From: Sphingomonadales bacterium
GTDB lineage: Bacteria > Pseudomonadota > Alphaproteobacteria > Sphingomonadales > Sphingomonadaceae
NCBI GenBank assembly: GCA_025362295.1
Contig: JANYGX010000029.1
Span: forward strand, 1 to 64,000
Direction: 5' to 3'
DNA: 64,000 nt
Made by a program: the position numbers and the translations under genes
Notes under the pieces: generated by a model
Database searches by the model: none
What the model was told of the DNA's origin: nothing
What the model saw: the letters and a program-made list of their open reading frames with translations, nothing else
In this document: positions 19,884 through 28,463 of the stretch, piece after piece
Layout of the letters: each line of letters begins with the position of its first letter
Numbering within the stretch: the stretch's first letter is position 1

Positions 19884-21020
19884 TTACCTTAAACTATCAA
19901 TTATGCTATACAGTGCATCAAGGCAGGCATGGCCAAGTTTTTTTGCCCGTTCAGGTGACCATCCATGCACCGGATCAGGGTTTTCAGTAGCGTCTTTAAA
20001 CGGCATCTCCAGTGTCATTGCAAGACACTTAAAACGCTCTGCCAACGCGTTGGTGCTCATACTTAGGTTAGCCATGCCCGCTTGGGCTAGCGCATAGCCG
20101 ACGCGTGTCTGAAAGTCTGGCGACAGGCGTTCAAGCGAAGCTTTATACTGATTGAGTAAGTCAATCTGCTTTTTTGTTAACGACGGAATGCCTTCAAATC
20201 CAGCTATGAAATTATGTGGCAAGTCTTCATCACCGTGCACGTCCAGATTGAAATCGCAACCCGTTTCAATCATTTTGTTCAGCACACATAAAACTTCCGG
20301 ACTGCGATCGAGTGAAGGTGCCGCCCATTCCCGATTGAGGTTGACTCCAGCAGCGTTGGTGCGCAGGTGGCCACGCCGCGAACCATCAGGATTCATATTG
20401 GGCACAACGTAAATAATGGCCTTTTCGCACAGCCGTTTTATGACAGGATCACTGAGGTCGGCCAGTCGCTCCAATGCACCTTCCATCCACCATTCCGCCA
20501 TGCACTCGCCGGGGTGCTGGCGCGCAATCAGCCATATCTTGTGGGCATCGGCATTGCTCTGATTGCCGAAGCTTAGCATATCGATATCCTGACCATCAAG
20601 GCTTTTGCCCAGCACTTGCTGACGAACACCAGGGGCTGCTGCAATCCGTGCCACCATGTCATGGTGGCGGTCCATTGAGTATGGAGCGAAATAGGCGAAA
20701 TAAACACTATCTGTTTGCGGCGTCACGCGGATGGTCAGTACACCGGCATGATACTCCGTTTCAGCCTGCGTCCATATCTTACGGTCCGTTGACATGCGCG
20801 CCTTGTAATTCACCCAACCACCGGGGTAGGCCGAGCCGCTGCAATTGATGATGCGCAGTGTGCAAGTAGCGTCTCGCGCGCCAGTCAAGCGGAAGTGGAA
20901 CCACTGATAGAATTCAGATTGCTCATCCTTGCGGATTGCCAGATCAAATTCTCCACTGCCGTTCTGTGATACGATCTGTATGTTGCCGCTGTCGAAAGCA
21001 GATGAAATGCTGATGGTCAT
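19884..21020 (-). CDS. M14 zinc carboxypeptidase, cytosolic carboxypeptidase-like
   Basis: The 378-residue protein has an N-terminal beta domain of the M14_N type (about residues 1-120) and a zinc peptidase domain. The zinc ligands are in RQHPGECMAEW (His and Glu) and LDVHGDEDLPHN (His); NPDGSRRGHLRTNAAGVNLNR is the substrate-binding region, and the catalytic Glu lies in LTLEMPFKD. This arrangement is that of the AGBL/CCP-like bacterial carboxypeptidases, which remove C-terminal residues. No signal peptide is seen, so it is cytoplasmic. The bacterial substrate is not known. It follows the DUF4136 gene by only 5 bases. Confidence 0.88.
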   Translation of the reverse strand: MTISISSAFDSGNIQIVSQNGSGEFDLAIRKDEQSEFYQWFHFRLTGARDATCTLRIINCSGSAYPGGWVNYKARMSTDRKIWTQAETEYHAGVLTIRVTPQTDSVYFAYFAPYSMDRHHDMVARIAAAPGVRQQVLGKSLDGQDIDMLSFGNQSNADAHKIWLIARQHPGECMAEWWMEGALERLADLSDPVIKRLCEKAIIYVVPNMNPDGSRRGHLRTNAAGVNLNREWAAPSLDRSPEVLCVLNKMIETGCDFNLDVHGDEDLPHNFIAGFEGIPSLTKKQIDLLNQYKASLERLSPDFQTRVGYALAQAGMANLSMSTNALAERFKCLAMTLEMPFKDATENPDPVHGWSPERAKKLGHACLDALYSIIDSLR

Positions 21021-21025
21021 AAATA

Positions 21026-21664
21026 TTATTTCTTGGTGGGCGTTGGTTTGTATTGGGTTGTTTTGCCAGACTCGCCGGGAAACCCATCCAGCAGGGCATC
21101 GAGCAGTTTGGGCATAGCAGCTGAAAGCGTATATTCAGCAGCTCCAGACGCCCCTTGGCTGGTTGCGCGGCCCTCCCAGACAGTAACCGGTGAGGCTCCA
21201 GCCTTTTTGAGCCGCAAGGTGACGGTTGATACTCTCGTCAGATTGTCGCGTTGCTGGCTGTTTCCGACAGGAAAGTTGACGCTGCCGCCTAGTCCGAAAT
21301 TGCCTTCACCACCGCCAACGCCAATACCAATGTTGATTGGCGAGCGCTTGCGTTCCTGCAGGCCGGAAATACTTGTCTGGGTATACCCAAACTCAGCAAT
21401 GATTGTGGCCTGTGTGCCTGGCGTTGCCGGTTTGTAACCAAGTTTACCCAACCGGTCTCCCAGCTGATTGGCATAAGCAGCGAATTCCAGACTCTGGCCA
21501 AGGCCCGGGTCTGTTGCGACGATGCTGATAATATCCGTCTGCGGCACATAATTTTGATGAAATCGGGTCACGTCCGCTTCGAATCCAGCCGATGCGCAGC
21601 CTGAAACAAGCAGGATGGCGACTGCGGCAAGACATGGTCGTGTTGGTATGATGGCTAAAAACAT
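21026..21664 (-). CDS. DUF4136 lipoprotein
   Basis: The N-terminus has a signal peptide with a lipobox (LLVSGC), so a lipidated envelope protein of about 190 mature residues is expected. The remainder resembles DUF4136, a small alpha/beta domain common in Gram-negative lipoproteins, here with a Gly-rich segment (NIGIGVGGGEGNFGLGGS). No function is established for the family. It heads the leftward run DUF4136, M14 peptidase, FAD reductase, gpmA with gaps of 3-16 bases. Confidence 0.8.
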   Translation of the reverse strand: MFLAIIPTRPCLAAVAILLVSGCASAGFEADVTRFHQNYVPQTDIISIVATDPGLGQSLEFAAYANQLGDRLGKLGYKPATPGTQATIIAEFGYTQTSISGLQERKRSPINIGIGVGGGEGNFGLGGSVNFPVGNSQQRDNLTRVSTVTLRLKKAGASPVTVWEGRATSQGASGAAEYTLSAAMPKLLDALLDGFPGESGKTTQYKPTPTKK

Positions 21665-21794
21665 AAAGTCTCCTTGCTGGAATATAATTGCTTGTAATCC
21701 CTGAAAGTCAGACTGTGCAATAGCGACCAGAATAGCTATAGAAAATTATGTCGCAACTGCGTTATGTGTCTGTAATCTTTAGAAAGCCTCAAAA

Positions 21795-23591
21795 ATGAGC
21801 GTAACAAGCATGATTTTGCCAGCAGACGCCACAAATCTGGTGCAGCTTTTTTTCATGCAGGCGCAAAAACACAATGCCGCGCCGCTGCTGTGGGCCAAGC
21901 ATCAGGGCAGCTGGCAGTCATCATCATGGGCAGAAACCGCTGATAAAATTGCTCGCTTTGCAATGGCTCTCAAAGACATCGGCATCATACCGGGTGACCG
22001 GGTGATGCTGGTGTCAGAAAACCGGCCTGAATGGTTTATTGCTGACTTTGCTATCATGACTGTGGGTGCTGTGACTGTGCCAGCATACACTACTAACACC
22101 GAGCGCGACCATTTGCATATTTTACAGAACTCGGGCGCTGCGGCTGTGATTGTCTCCACACCAAAACTTGCCAAAGCGGTGCTGCCATCGGTCTATCAAT
22201 CCGGCGTGTGCAAAACTGTAATTGGCATCGAACCACTCAAGATTGGTCAGGCCGGTCTGGTGGACTTGCATGACATGGCGACTTTGATTGAGAATGGCAA
22301 AGCAGAGGTTCCGGATTGCGACGCGAAACCGGACGATCTTGCTTGCATCATTTACACCTCAGGCACGGGCGGCGCTCCACGTGGAGTGCAGTTGCATCAC
22401 GCGGCCATGATGCACAATATAATTTCTGCCGAAATTATTATTCGGGAAGATTTTCCGGCTGTGCCTGATGTGTTTTTATCCTTTCTGCCGCTCAGCCATG
22501 CCTATGAACATACCATGAGCCAAATGTGGGCAGTGTATCTGGGTGCGCAAATTTACTACGCTGAGTCAATCGATAAACTGGCGACTAACCTCGATGAGGT
22601 GAGGCCCACTATCATGGTTGTAGTGCCGCGTCTTTTTGAAGTGCTGCGGCAGAAAATTACCAAAGCGATTGAAAAACAGGGGCGCATAGCAGGGATTTTA
22701 TTTAATATTGCACTCAAGCTTGGAAGAAAAGTGTATGAGGGCGATCCATTAAACTTGTGGGAAAAAATGGTTGATCCTTTACTCACCCGCACAGTGCGCA
22801 AAAAAGTTCAGGAACGTTTTGGTGGTCGCATCAAAGCGCTGGTGGCCGGTGGTGCGCCACTGAATGCCGATATTGGCATATTTTTTCAGGCTCTTGGCAT
22901 TACGTTGTTACAGGGTTACGGCCAGACTGAGGCTGGACCGCTGATTTCCTGCAACCGGCCGAGCCGCAAGATCAAGATGCACACGGTGGGGCCGCCGGTG
23001 CCTAATACCGAGGTGCGCATTGCTGAAGACGGTGAAATATGCGTGCGCGGTACAAACGTGATGCACGGTTACTGGAATGCACCGGAAGAAACGGCGCGCG
23101 TGCTGGTGGACGGCTGGTTGCTCACCGGCGATATCGGCACCATCGATGCTGACGGCCATATTGTGATTACAGACCGCAAGAAAGATATTATCGTCAACGA
23201 CAAGGGGGACAATGTTTCGCCTCAGCGTGTAGAAGCGATGATGACATTGGAGCCTGAAATTTTTCAAGCAATGATTTACGGTGACAGGCGGCCTTATATG
23301 GTGGCGCTCGTCGTGCCAGATGCTGACTGGCTTGTCAGCTGGGCACACGCACACAACAAACGGGCTGATCTCGCTACGCTGAACCAGGAACCTGCCTTTA
23401 TCAGTGCATTGCAAGCGGTAATCGACAAAGTGAATGCACGGTTGAACGTGATTGAAAAAATTCGCCGTATTGCTGTAGCGCATGAAGCTTTTACAACAGA
23501 TAACCAGCAAATGACACCAACGTTGAAAATTCGCCGTCATGTGATCAAGCAGAATTATGCAGCTTTGCTTGATATGCTCTATGCGGTGTGA
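21795..23591 (+). CDS. Long-chain acyl-CoA synthetase (AMP-forming)
   Basis: The 598-residue protein activates fatty acids with ATP and CoA through an acyl-adenylate. The phosphate-binding loop is IIYTSGTGGAPRGVQLHH; FLPLSHAYEHTM, LLQGYGQTEAGPLISCNRP and WLLTGDIGTIDADGHIVITDRKKD are the usual adenylation motifs, the last with the hinge and ATP-binding Asp. Its length and layout fit the FadD15/FAA-type long-chain synthetases. It stands alone on the plus strand, divergent from the DUF4136 operon and convergent with ychF. Confidence 0.9.
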   Translation: MSVTSMILPADATNLVQLFFMQAQKHNAAPLLWAKHQGSWQSSSWAETADKIARFAMALKDIGIIPGDRVMLVSENRPEWFIADFAIMTVGAVTVPAYTTNTERDHLHILQNSGAAAVIVSTPKLAKAVLPSVYQSGVCKTVIGIEPLKIGQAGLVDLHDMATLIENGKAEVPDCDAKPDDLACIIYTSGTGGAPRGVQLHHAAMMHNIISAEIIIREDFPAVPDVFLSFLPLSHAYEHTMSQMWAVYLGAQIYYAESIDKLATNLDEVRPTIMVVVPRLFEVLRQKITKAIEKQGRIAGILFNIALKLGRKVYEGDPLNLWEKMVDPLLTRTVRKKVQERFGGRIKALVAGGAPLNADIGIFFQALGITLLQGYGQTEAGPLISCNRPSRKIKMHTVGPPVPNTEVRIAEDGEICVRGTNVMHGYWNAPEETARVLVDGWLLTGDIGTIDADGHIVITDRKKDIIVNDKGDNVSPQRVEAMMTLEPEIFQAMIYGDRRPYMVALVVPDADWLVSWAHAHNKRADLATLNQEPAFISALQAVIDKVNARLNVIEKIRRIAVAHEAFTTDNQQMTPTLKIRRHVIKQNYAALLDMLYAV

Positions 23592-23672
23592 GGAAGTCGG
23601 TTACAGAAAAATCGTAAATTTTTTAGCCGACATCTCGACCATTGTTCATGAGTATTCAAAATAGCTTTGTCG

Positions 23673-23697
23673 TCATTCCGGCTCAAGACCAGAATGA
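23673..23697. repeat. REP-like palindrome between convergent genes
   Basis: TCATTCCGG (23673-23681) and CCAGAATGA (23689-23697) pair with one mismatch around a 7-base loop. The GTCATTCCGG form is typical of dispersed REP elements. It lies in the 189-base gap between two convergent genes and may also act as a transcription end for either. I see nothing else in the gap. Confidence 0.5.
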
Positions 23698-23780
23698 TGA
23701 TGAAAGCATGAGTCCGTCACCTAAAATTTTTCTGTTTTACACAGCATGACAAAGATGCTTCAGTTTATATATCTTCATCC

Positions 23781-24881
23781 TCAAACATTAAACCGGAACA
23801 GCATCATGTCGCCGTCGTGTACAACATAATCCTTGCCTTCCAGTCGCATTTTGCCGGCTTCCTTTGCACCCTGCTCACCTTTGCAGGCTACAAAATCCGC
23901 GTAGGCGATCGTCTCGGCGCGGATGAATCCTTTTTCAAAATCTGTATGAATAACACCGGCGGCTTCCGGCGCTTTTGCACCGCGCCGCACTGTCCAGGCG
24001 CGAGCTTCTTTCGGGCCAGCAGTAAAGTAGGTGATAAGATCGAGCAGTGTGTAACCCGCTTTTATCACACGCGCCAATCCGGTTTCATGCAAACCGAGGT
24101 CAGCTAGAAAATCTGCGCGGTCAGCCGCCGGAAGCTGTGCCACCTCGGCTTCAATGGCGGCGGATATCACGACAGCCTGTGCATTTTCAGTCTTGGCTTT
24201 GGCAAACACCTTGGCGGATAATGCGTTGCCATCGGCTGCTGCACTTTCTTCGACATTGCAAACATACAACACAGGCTTTGCTGTCAGCAGTTGCGCCTGT
24301 TTGAACACGCGCACTTCGTCATCATCCTTAGGTTCAGTGAGCCGAGCTGGCTTGCCTTGTTGTAGCAAAGCCAAGGCCTGCCCCAGTACGGATTCAGCAA
24401 TTTTCGCATCTTTGTCGCCAGTTTTGGCTTTTTTGGCAAAGCCTGCAACACGCTTTTCAAGGCTCTCCATATCCGCAAGCATCAGCTCTGTTTCAACCGT
24501 TTCGGCATCCGAAAGTGGATCGATTTTTCCATCGACATGGGTGATATCATCATCGATAAAACAGCGCAGTACGTGCACAATCGCATCGCACTCGCGGATG
24601 TTGGCGAGAAACTGATTGCCAAGACCTTCGCCTTTCGATGCCCCGCGCACAAGGCCAGCAATGTCAACAAACGCCAGTTGCGTTTCAATAATCTGTGCGG
24701 ATTTTGCAAATGCGGCAATATCTTTTAAGCGTGAATCGGGCACGGGTACGCGGCCGATATTTGGCTCAATCGTGCAAAACGGATAATTTGCAGCAGCCGC
24801 AGAGGCAGTTTCTGTTAGTGCATTGAAAAGTGTTGATTTTCCAACGTTTGGCAATCCAACAATACCGCATTGAAAACCCAT
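23781..24881 (-). CDS. ychF: Redox-regulated ATPase YchF
   Basis: The 366-residue protein is the universally conserved Obg-family nucleotide hydrolase YchF/OLA1, which prefers ATP and binds ribosomes. Motifs: G1 GLPNVGKSTLFNAL, the switch region PNIGRVPVPD, DIAGLVRGASKGEGLGN (G3), a coiled-coil insertion at about 130-200, and a C-terminal TGS domain with LLDLITYFTAGPKEARAW. It is the third gene of the leftward rplY-pth-ychF unit and starts 2 bases after pth. Confidence 0.96.
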   Translation of the reverse strand: MGFQCGIVGLPNVGKSTLFNALTETASAAAANYPFCTIEPNIGRVPVPDSRLKDIAAFAKSAQIIETQLAFVDIAGLVRGASKGEGLGNQFLANIRECDAIVHVLRCFIDDDITHVDGKIDPLSDAETVETELMLADMESLEKRVAGFAKKAKTGDKDAKIAESVLGQALALLQQGKPARLTEPKDDDEVRVFKQAQLLTAKPVLYVCNVEESAAADGNALSAKVFAKAKTENAQAVVISAAIEAEVAQLPAADRADFLADLGLHETGLARVIKAGYTLLDLITYFTAGPKEARAWTVRRGAKAPEAAGVIHTDFEKGFIRAETIAYADFVACKGEQGAKEAGKMRLEGKDYVVHDGDMMLFRFNV

Positions 24882-24883
24882 GT

Positions 24884-25459
24884 TCAGTCCTTTTGTTTTA
24901 ACTGTTCGGCAATAGCTGTTGCAAAACGCGCGTCATCACCTTCAGCAAGCCAGGCAACGCTGTGAGTCACTGCATCAAGCAGTGGCATAAGCCAATCCTT
25001 ATCTGCCTTGGCAAAATTACCCAGCACATGGTTGGTTACCAGATCTTTATGGCCAGGGTGGCCAATGCCCAACCGCACCCGCCGATATTCATTGCCAATG
25101 TGTGCATCAATCGAGCGAATGCCGTTGTGGCCAGCTGCACCACCGCCAATTTTCACCCGTACCTTGCCTTGTATCAGATCAAGCTCATCGTAGAACACAA
25201 TGATATCAGCCAGAGCGACTTTATAAAACTGTGCAGCCGCCGAAACGGCAACACCAGACTCATTCATATACGTTTGCGGTTTGAGTAAAATAATTTTGTC
25301 ATTCCCTAAACGACCCTCTGCCACCAGTGACTTGTATTTCGATTTCCAGGGGCCGAACGTATGCGCTGCGGCTATTGCATCCACCATAAGAAAGCCAATG
25401 TTATGCCGGTGTCTTGCATATTCAGGGCCGGGATTGCCAAGGCCAACGAAGAGTTGCAT
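24884..25459 (-). CDS. pth: Peptidyl-tRNA hydrolase
   Basis: The enzyme frees tRNA from prematurely released peptidyl-tRNA. The start [20 protein letters not shown] (ATG 25459) matches the conserved N-terminus with its catalytic His in RHNIGF; the extra eight codons upstream are not family sequence. [38 protein letters not shown] and RLGIGHPG are the other signatures. At 191 residues the size is normal. It is sandwiched between rplY and ychF, a common alphaproteobacterial order. Confidence 0.96.
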   Translation of the reverse strand: MQLFVGLGNPGPEYARHRHNIGFLMVDAIAAAHTFGPWKSKYKSLVAEGRLGNDKIILLKPQTYMNESGVAVSAAAQFYKVALADIIVFYDELDLIQGKVRVKIGGGAAGHNGIRSIDAHIGNEYRRVRLGIGHPGHKDLVTNHVLGNFAKADKDWLMPLLDAVTHSVAWLAEGDDARFATAIAEQLKQKD

Positions 25460-25492
25460 GGGGTCCAAGCCTTTCCATGACATGCCGGCATT

Positions 25493-25518
25493 GTCACCCC
25501 ACCTTTCGCTGGGATAAC
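25493..25518. repeat. REP-like hairpin between rplY and pth
   Basis: On the minus strand GTTATCCCA and TGGGGTGAC pair over 9 positions (two G-U pairs) around an 8-base loop. This is the GTCATCCCAGCGAAAGCTGGGATGAC class of short dispersed palindromes. It lies in the 78-base gap inside the operon and could shield the upstream mRNA or lower read-through into pth. Confidence 0.5.
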
Positions 25519-25537
25519 AATACCGAAATGAAACCTC

Positions 25538-26203
25538 TTACTTCTTCGCTGCGGGCTTGGCCGCGGCTGCCGCTGCTGGCGCGGCTGCTGCGGCGGCCGG
25601 TGCCGCCGTTGCAGCTGCAGCATCATCAGATTTAAGGCTTGATGGCGCCACAATTGTTGCAATCGTAAAGTCACGGTCCCGAATGGTGGTTTTAACGCCT
25701 TCTGGCAAATCGATAGCAGACATGTGAATGCTGTCGCCCACATCTGTGCCTTTGAGCGAAATAATAAACTCAGCCGGAATTTTATCTGCCGGGCAAGTCA
25801 CTTCAATTTCATGACGGACAATATTGAGCACGGCACCACGCTTCAGGCCAGGGCTTTCGACTTCGTCGCGGAAGTGCACCGGAATTTCGACTGTCACCTT
25901 GCTGTCTTTGCCAACGCGCATGAAATCCACGTGCAGCGGCCGGTCGGTGACCGGGTGCAGCTGAATATCGCGCATCAAGGTACGGGTGGGTTTACCAGCG
26001 ACATCGACTTCAATAATGGCGGTGTGAAACTTGCCAGTATTGATAACCTTCATGAGGCCCTTGGGATCAAGGCTGATGGTCTCGGTAGGCTGCTTGTCGC
26101 CGTATACAACCGCTGGTACCATGCCTTCGCGTCGTATTGCCCGTGAGGCTCCCTTGCCTGCTTTGGGCCGCGCCACAGCTTTCAGTGAAAGTGCTTCGCT
26201 CAT
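25538..26203 (-). CDS. rplY: Large-subunit ribosomal protein L25 (CTC form)
   Basis: The protein binds 5S rRNA. I start at ATG 26203 (MSEALSLKAVARPKAGKG), which has GGAG at the proper distance; the longer frame reads through the leader hairpin. Residues 1-95 are the L25 domain (RAIRREGMVPAVVYG) and residues 100-190 the CTC/TL5 beta domain. The last 30 residues are almost only Ala, Pro and Lys, a common low-complexity tail in alphaproteobacterial L25. It is the first gene of the rplY-pth-ychF unit. Confidence 0.95.
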   Translation of the reverse strand: MSEALSLKAVARPKAGKGASRAIRREGMVPAVVYGDKQPTETISLDPKGLMKVINTGKFHTAIIEVDVAGKPTRTLMRDIQLHPVTDRPLHVDFMRVGKDSKVTVEIPVHFRDEVESPGLKRGAVLNIVRHEIEVTCPADKIPAEFIISLKGTDVGDSIHMSAIDLPEGVKTTIRDRDFTIATIVAPSSLKSDDAAAATAAPAAAAAAPAAAAAAKPAAKK

Positions 26204-26220
26204 TATAGTCTCCATTAGAT

Positions 26221-26259
26221 TTAAAACAAAAAGCCGTCGACCTCCAGGGGTGCCGACGG
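26221..26259 (-). terminator. Intrinsic terminator-like hairpin in the rplY leader (possible attenuator)
   Basis: Read leftward, CCGTCG (26259-26254) pairs with CGACGG (26239-26234), the stem extends by three more pairs past a 2-base bulge, and CTTTTTGTTTT follows. It lies only about 20 bases upstream of the rplY ATG, after the promoter region shared with the divergent oxidoreductase gene, so any transcript of rplY must pass it. Confidence 0.6.
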
Positions 26260-26337
26260 ATAAAAATCCTATAGGCGGCTCACTATTAAAATGCAACTGT
26301 AGCACAATATAGTTCCTGAATTAAGGAGTGAGTCGTT

Positions 26338-28416
26338 ATGGCTACTGTTCACGCACGCACCTGCCACCTGTGCGAAGCCGCCTGCGGGCTGCTGATCACG
26401 TTAGACGCGGGCACAGTGATAAAAATCGTTGCTGACCCGGACGATCCACTCAGCCGTGGTCATATTTGCCCAAAAGGTACAGCCCTGCAGGATATTCAAG
26501 ACGACCCCGATCGTCTGCGGACGCCGAAAAAGCGGGTAAAGGATGCATGGTATGATATTGGTTGGGAGCAGGCTTTTCAGGAAATCGCGGTTCGCACCCG
26601 TTCACTTGTAGAGGCTTATGGGCCAAACACTGTGGCCATCTATCGGGGCAACCCTAGTGTACACAACCTTGGTTTAGCCACGCACGGATCGTTTATTAGC
26701 AAGGCACTTAAAACAAAGAATAACTTTTCAGCGACAACGCTTGACCAAATTCCGCATCATCTGGTCGGATTGTGGATGTATGGCCATTCCTTAATGATTC
26801 CAGTGCCCGATATTGATCGTTCCAGTTATTTTTTAGTGCTTGGTGCTAACCCTATGGCTTCAAACGGTTCTTTGTGGACCGTGCCGGGTATAAAGGGGCG
26901 TATAGAAGCGCTAAAAAAGCGCGGTGGCAAGCTTGTGGTGGTCGATCCGCGCCGGACAGAAACTGCTGCGCTAGGCTCTGAGCATATTGCCCTGCGACCT
27001 GGCCATGATGCGGCTTTTCTAATTGGCATTCTACTTTCGCTAAAAGCGCAAGGGCTTCTCAACAGCCGTCATCTGGAACCGCTGTTGGTTGGCTTTGATA
27101 AGGTTTGGGCAGCACTTAAACCTTTCAGCATTGAGTGGGTAGCAAAAATTACAGGACTTGATAGTCATAAAATCAATAGTTTGGCACGTGATTTAGGCAC
27201 GGCATCTCATCCAGTTGTGTATGGTCGCATGGGCGTCTCGGTGCAAAGCTATGGCACTCTGTGCCAATGGCTTATTCAACTGATCAACATTGCCATTGGT
27301 AGCCTCGATCATGAAGGTGGCATGATGTTCACAACGCCTGCTGTTGATTTGGTGGCCATCACCGGCAAGGGCAGTGTTGGGCGCCATGTGAGCCGCGTTA
27401 GCCATAAACCGGAGGTGCTGGGTGAATTTCCAGCAGCTGTTCTCGCCGAGGAAATTCTGACGCCCGGTGATGGGCAGGTGCGTGCTCTGTTCACCTTTGC
27501 GGGCAACCCTGTACTCTCATCTCCCAATGGCCGCCAGCTCGACATGGCTCTGGAGCAGTTGGAACTAATGGTATCGGTTGATATTTATATGACTGAGACC
27601 GCGCGCCATGCGGATTACATTTTGCCGCCGGTCGGGCCGCTGCAACGCTCGCACTATCCATCTGTGTTCTTCGCGCTCGGCGTGCACAACAGCAGCAAAT
27701 ACAGCCCGCCGCTTTTGCCAGTGCAGAACGACGAGCGGCACGACTGGCAGATTGCCGACCGGCTGGCGCGCGATATTTCGGCATGGTCCGGCCATGGTAT
27801 CGCACAGGAATTTTCACCTGACCAAGCGCTGGAAATGATGCTGGCTGGCTCCGGCAGCGGGATTACGCTTGATGCATTGAAAGCCAATCCTCATGGAATT
27901 AATCTCGGTCCGTTAAAACCATGTTTGCCCGAAAAACTGCGCACATCTGATAAGAAAATACATTGTGCGCCAGAAGCACTGCTGGCCGATTTGAAACGGC
28001 TATTTGCGGATGACACCATGAACGGGCAAGGCCTGCGCATGATCGGTCGACGCCATGTGCGCTCCAACAACAGCTGGATGCACAATAGCCAGCGTCTCAT
28101 CAAGGGCCCCAACCGCTGCACCATGATGATCAATCCAGCGGATGCGGATGCGCGTGGGCTGAGCGAGGGCAGCACGGCACGGGTGACATCCCGGGTAGGA
28201 ACCATTGAACTTCCTGCCGAAATCACCGAAAATATAATGCCAGGCGTTATTTCCATACCGCACGGCTTTGGGCACGATCGGGACGGTGTGGGCTGGCAAA
28301 CGGCCAAGGCTCACGCTGGCGTAAGCATTAACGATCTGACAGACGAGCTGGAAAGCGATCCGGTTTCTGGCAATGCCGTGTTAAACGGCACGCCGGTTCA
28401 AGTAGTCGCTGTCTGA
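26338..28416 (+). CDS. Molybdopterin-dependent oxidoreductase (formate dehydrogenase-like)
   Basis: The 692-residue protein has an N-terminal [4Fe-4S] motif with Cys9, Cys12, Cys16 and Cys44 (CHLCEAAC and HICPKG), the molybdopterin domains, and a C-terminal dinucleotide-binding domain (GLRMIGRRHVRSNNSWMHN onward). This is the architecture of the DMSO-reductase superfamily. There is no twin-arginine leader, so it is cytoplasmic. Around the usual metal-ligand position the sequence is NNFSATTLDQIPHH, and I see neither Cys nor selenocysteine there. The substrate is therefore open. The gene stands alone with an AAGGAG site; no maturation or electron-transfer partner is adjacent. Confidence 0.85.
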   Translation: MATVHARTCHLCEAACGLLITLDAGTVIKIVADPDDPLSRGHICPKGTALQDIQDDPDRLRTPKKRVKDAWYDIGWEQAFQEIAVRTRSLVEAYGPNTVAIYRGNPSVHNLGLATHGSFISKALKTKNNFSATTLDQIPHHLVGLWMYGHSLMIPVPDIDRSSYFLVLGANPMASNGSLWTVPGIKGRIEALKKRGGKLVVVDPRRTETAALGSEHIALRPGHDAAFLIGILLSLKAQGLLNSRHLEPLLVGFDKVWAALKPFSIEWVAKITGLDSHKINSLARDLGTASHPVVYGRMGVSVQSYGTLCQWLIQLINIAIGSLDHEGGMMFTTPAVDLVAITGKGSVGRHVSRVSHKPEVLGEFPAAVLAEEILTPGDGQVRALFTFAGNPVLSSPNGRQLDMALEQLELMVSVDIYMTETARHADYILPPVGPLQRSHYPSVFFALGVHNSSKYSPPLLPVQNDERHDWQIADRLARDISAWSGHGIAQEFSPDQALEMMLAGSGSGITLDALKANPHGINLGPLKPCLPEKLRTSDKKIHCAPEALLADLKRLFADDTMNGQGLRMIGRRHVRSNNSWMHNSQRLIKGPNRCTMMINPADADARGLSEGSTARVTSRVGTIELPAEITENIMPGVISIPHGFGHDRDGVGWQTAKAHAGVSINDLTDELESDPVSGNAVLNGTPVQVVAV

Positions 28417-28463
28417 ACTCTGAGCGCAGAAAATAACTGGACCGCATCAGGCTTCACAGCTAA

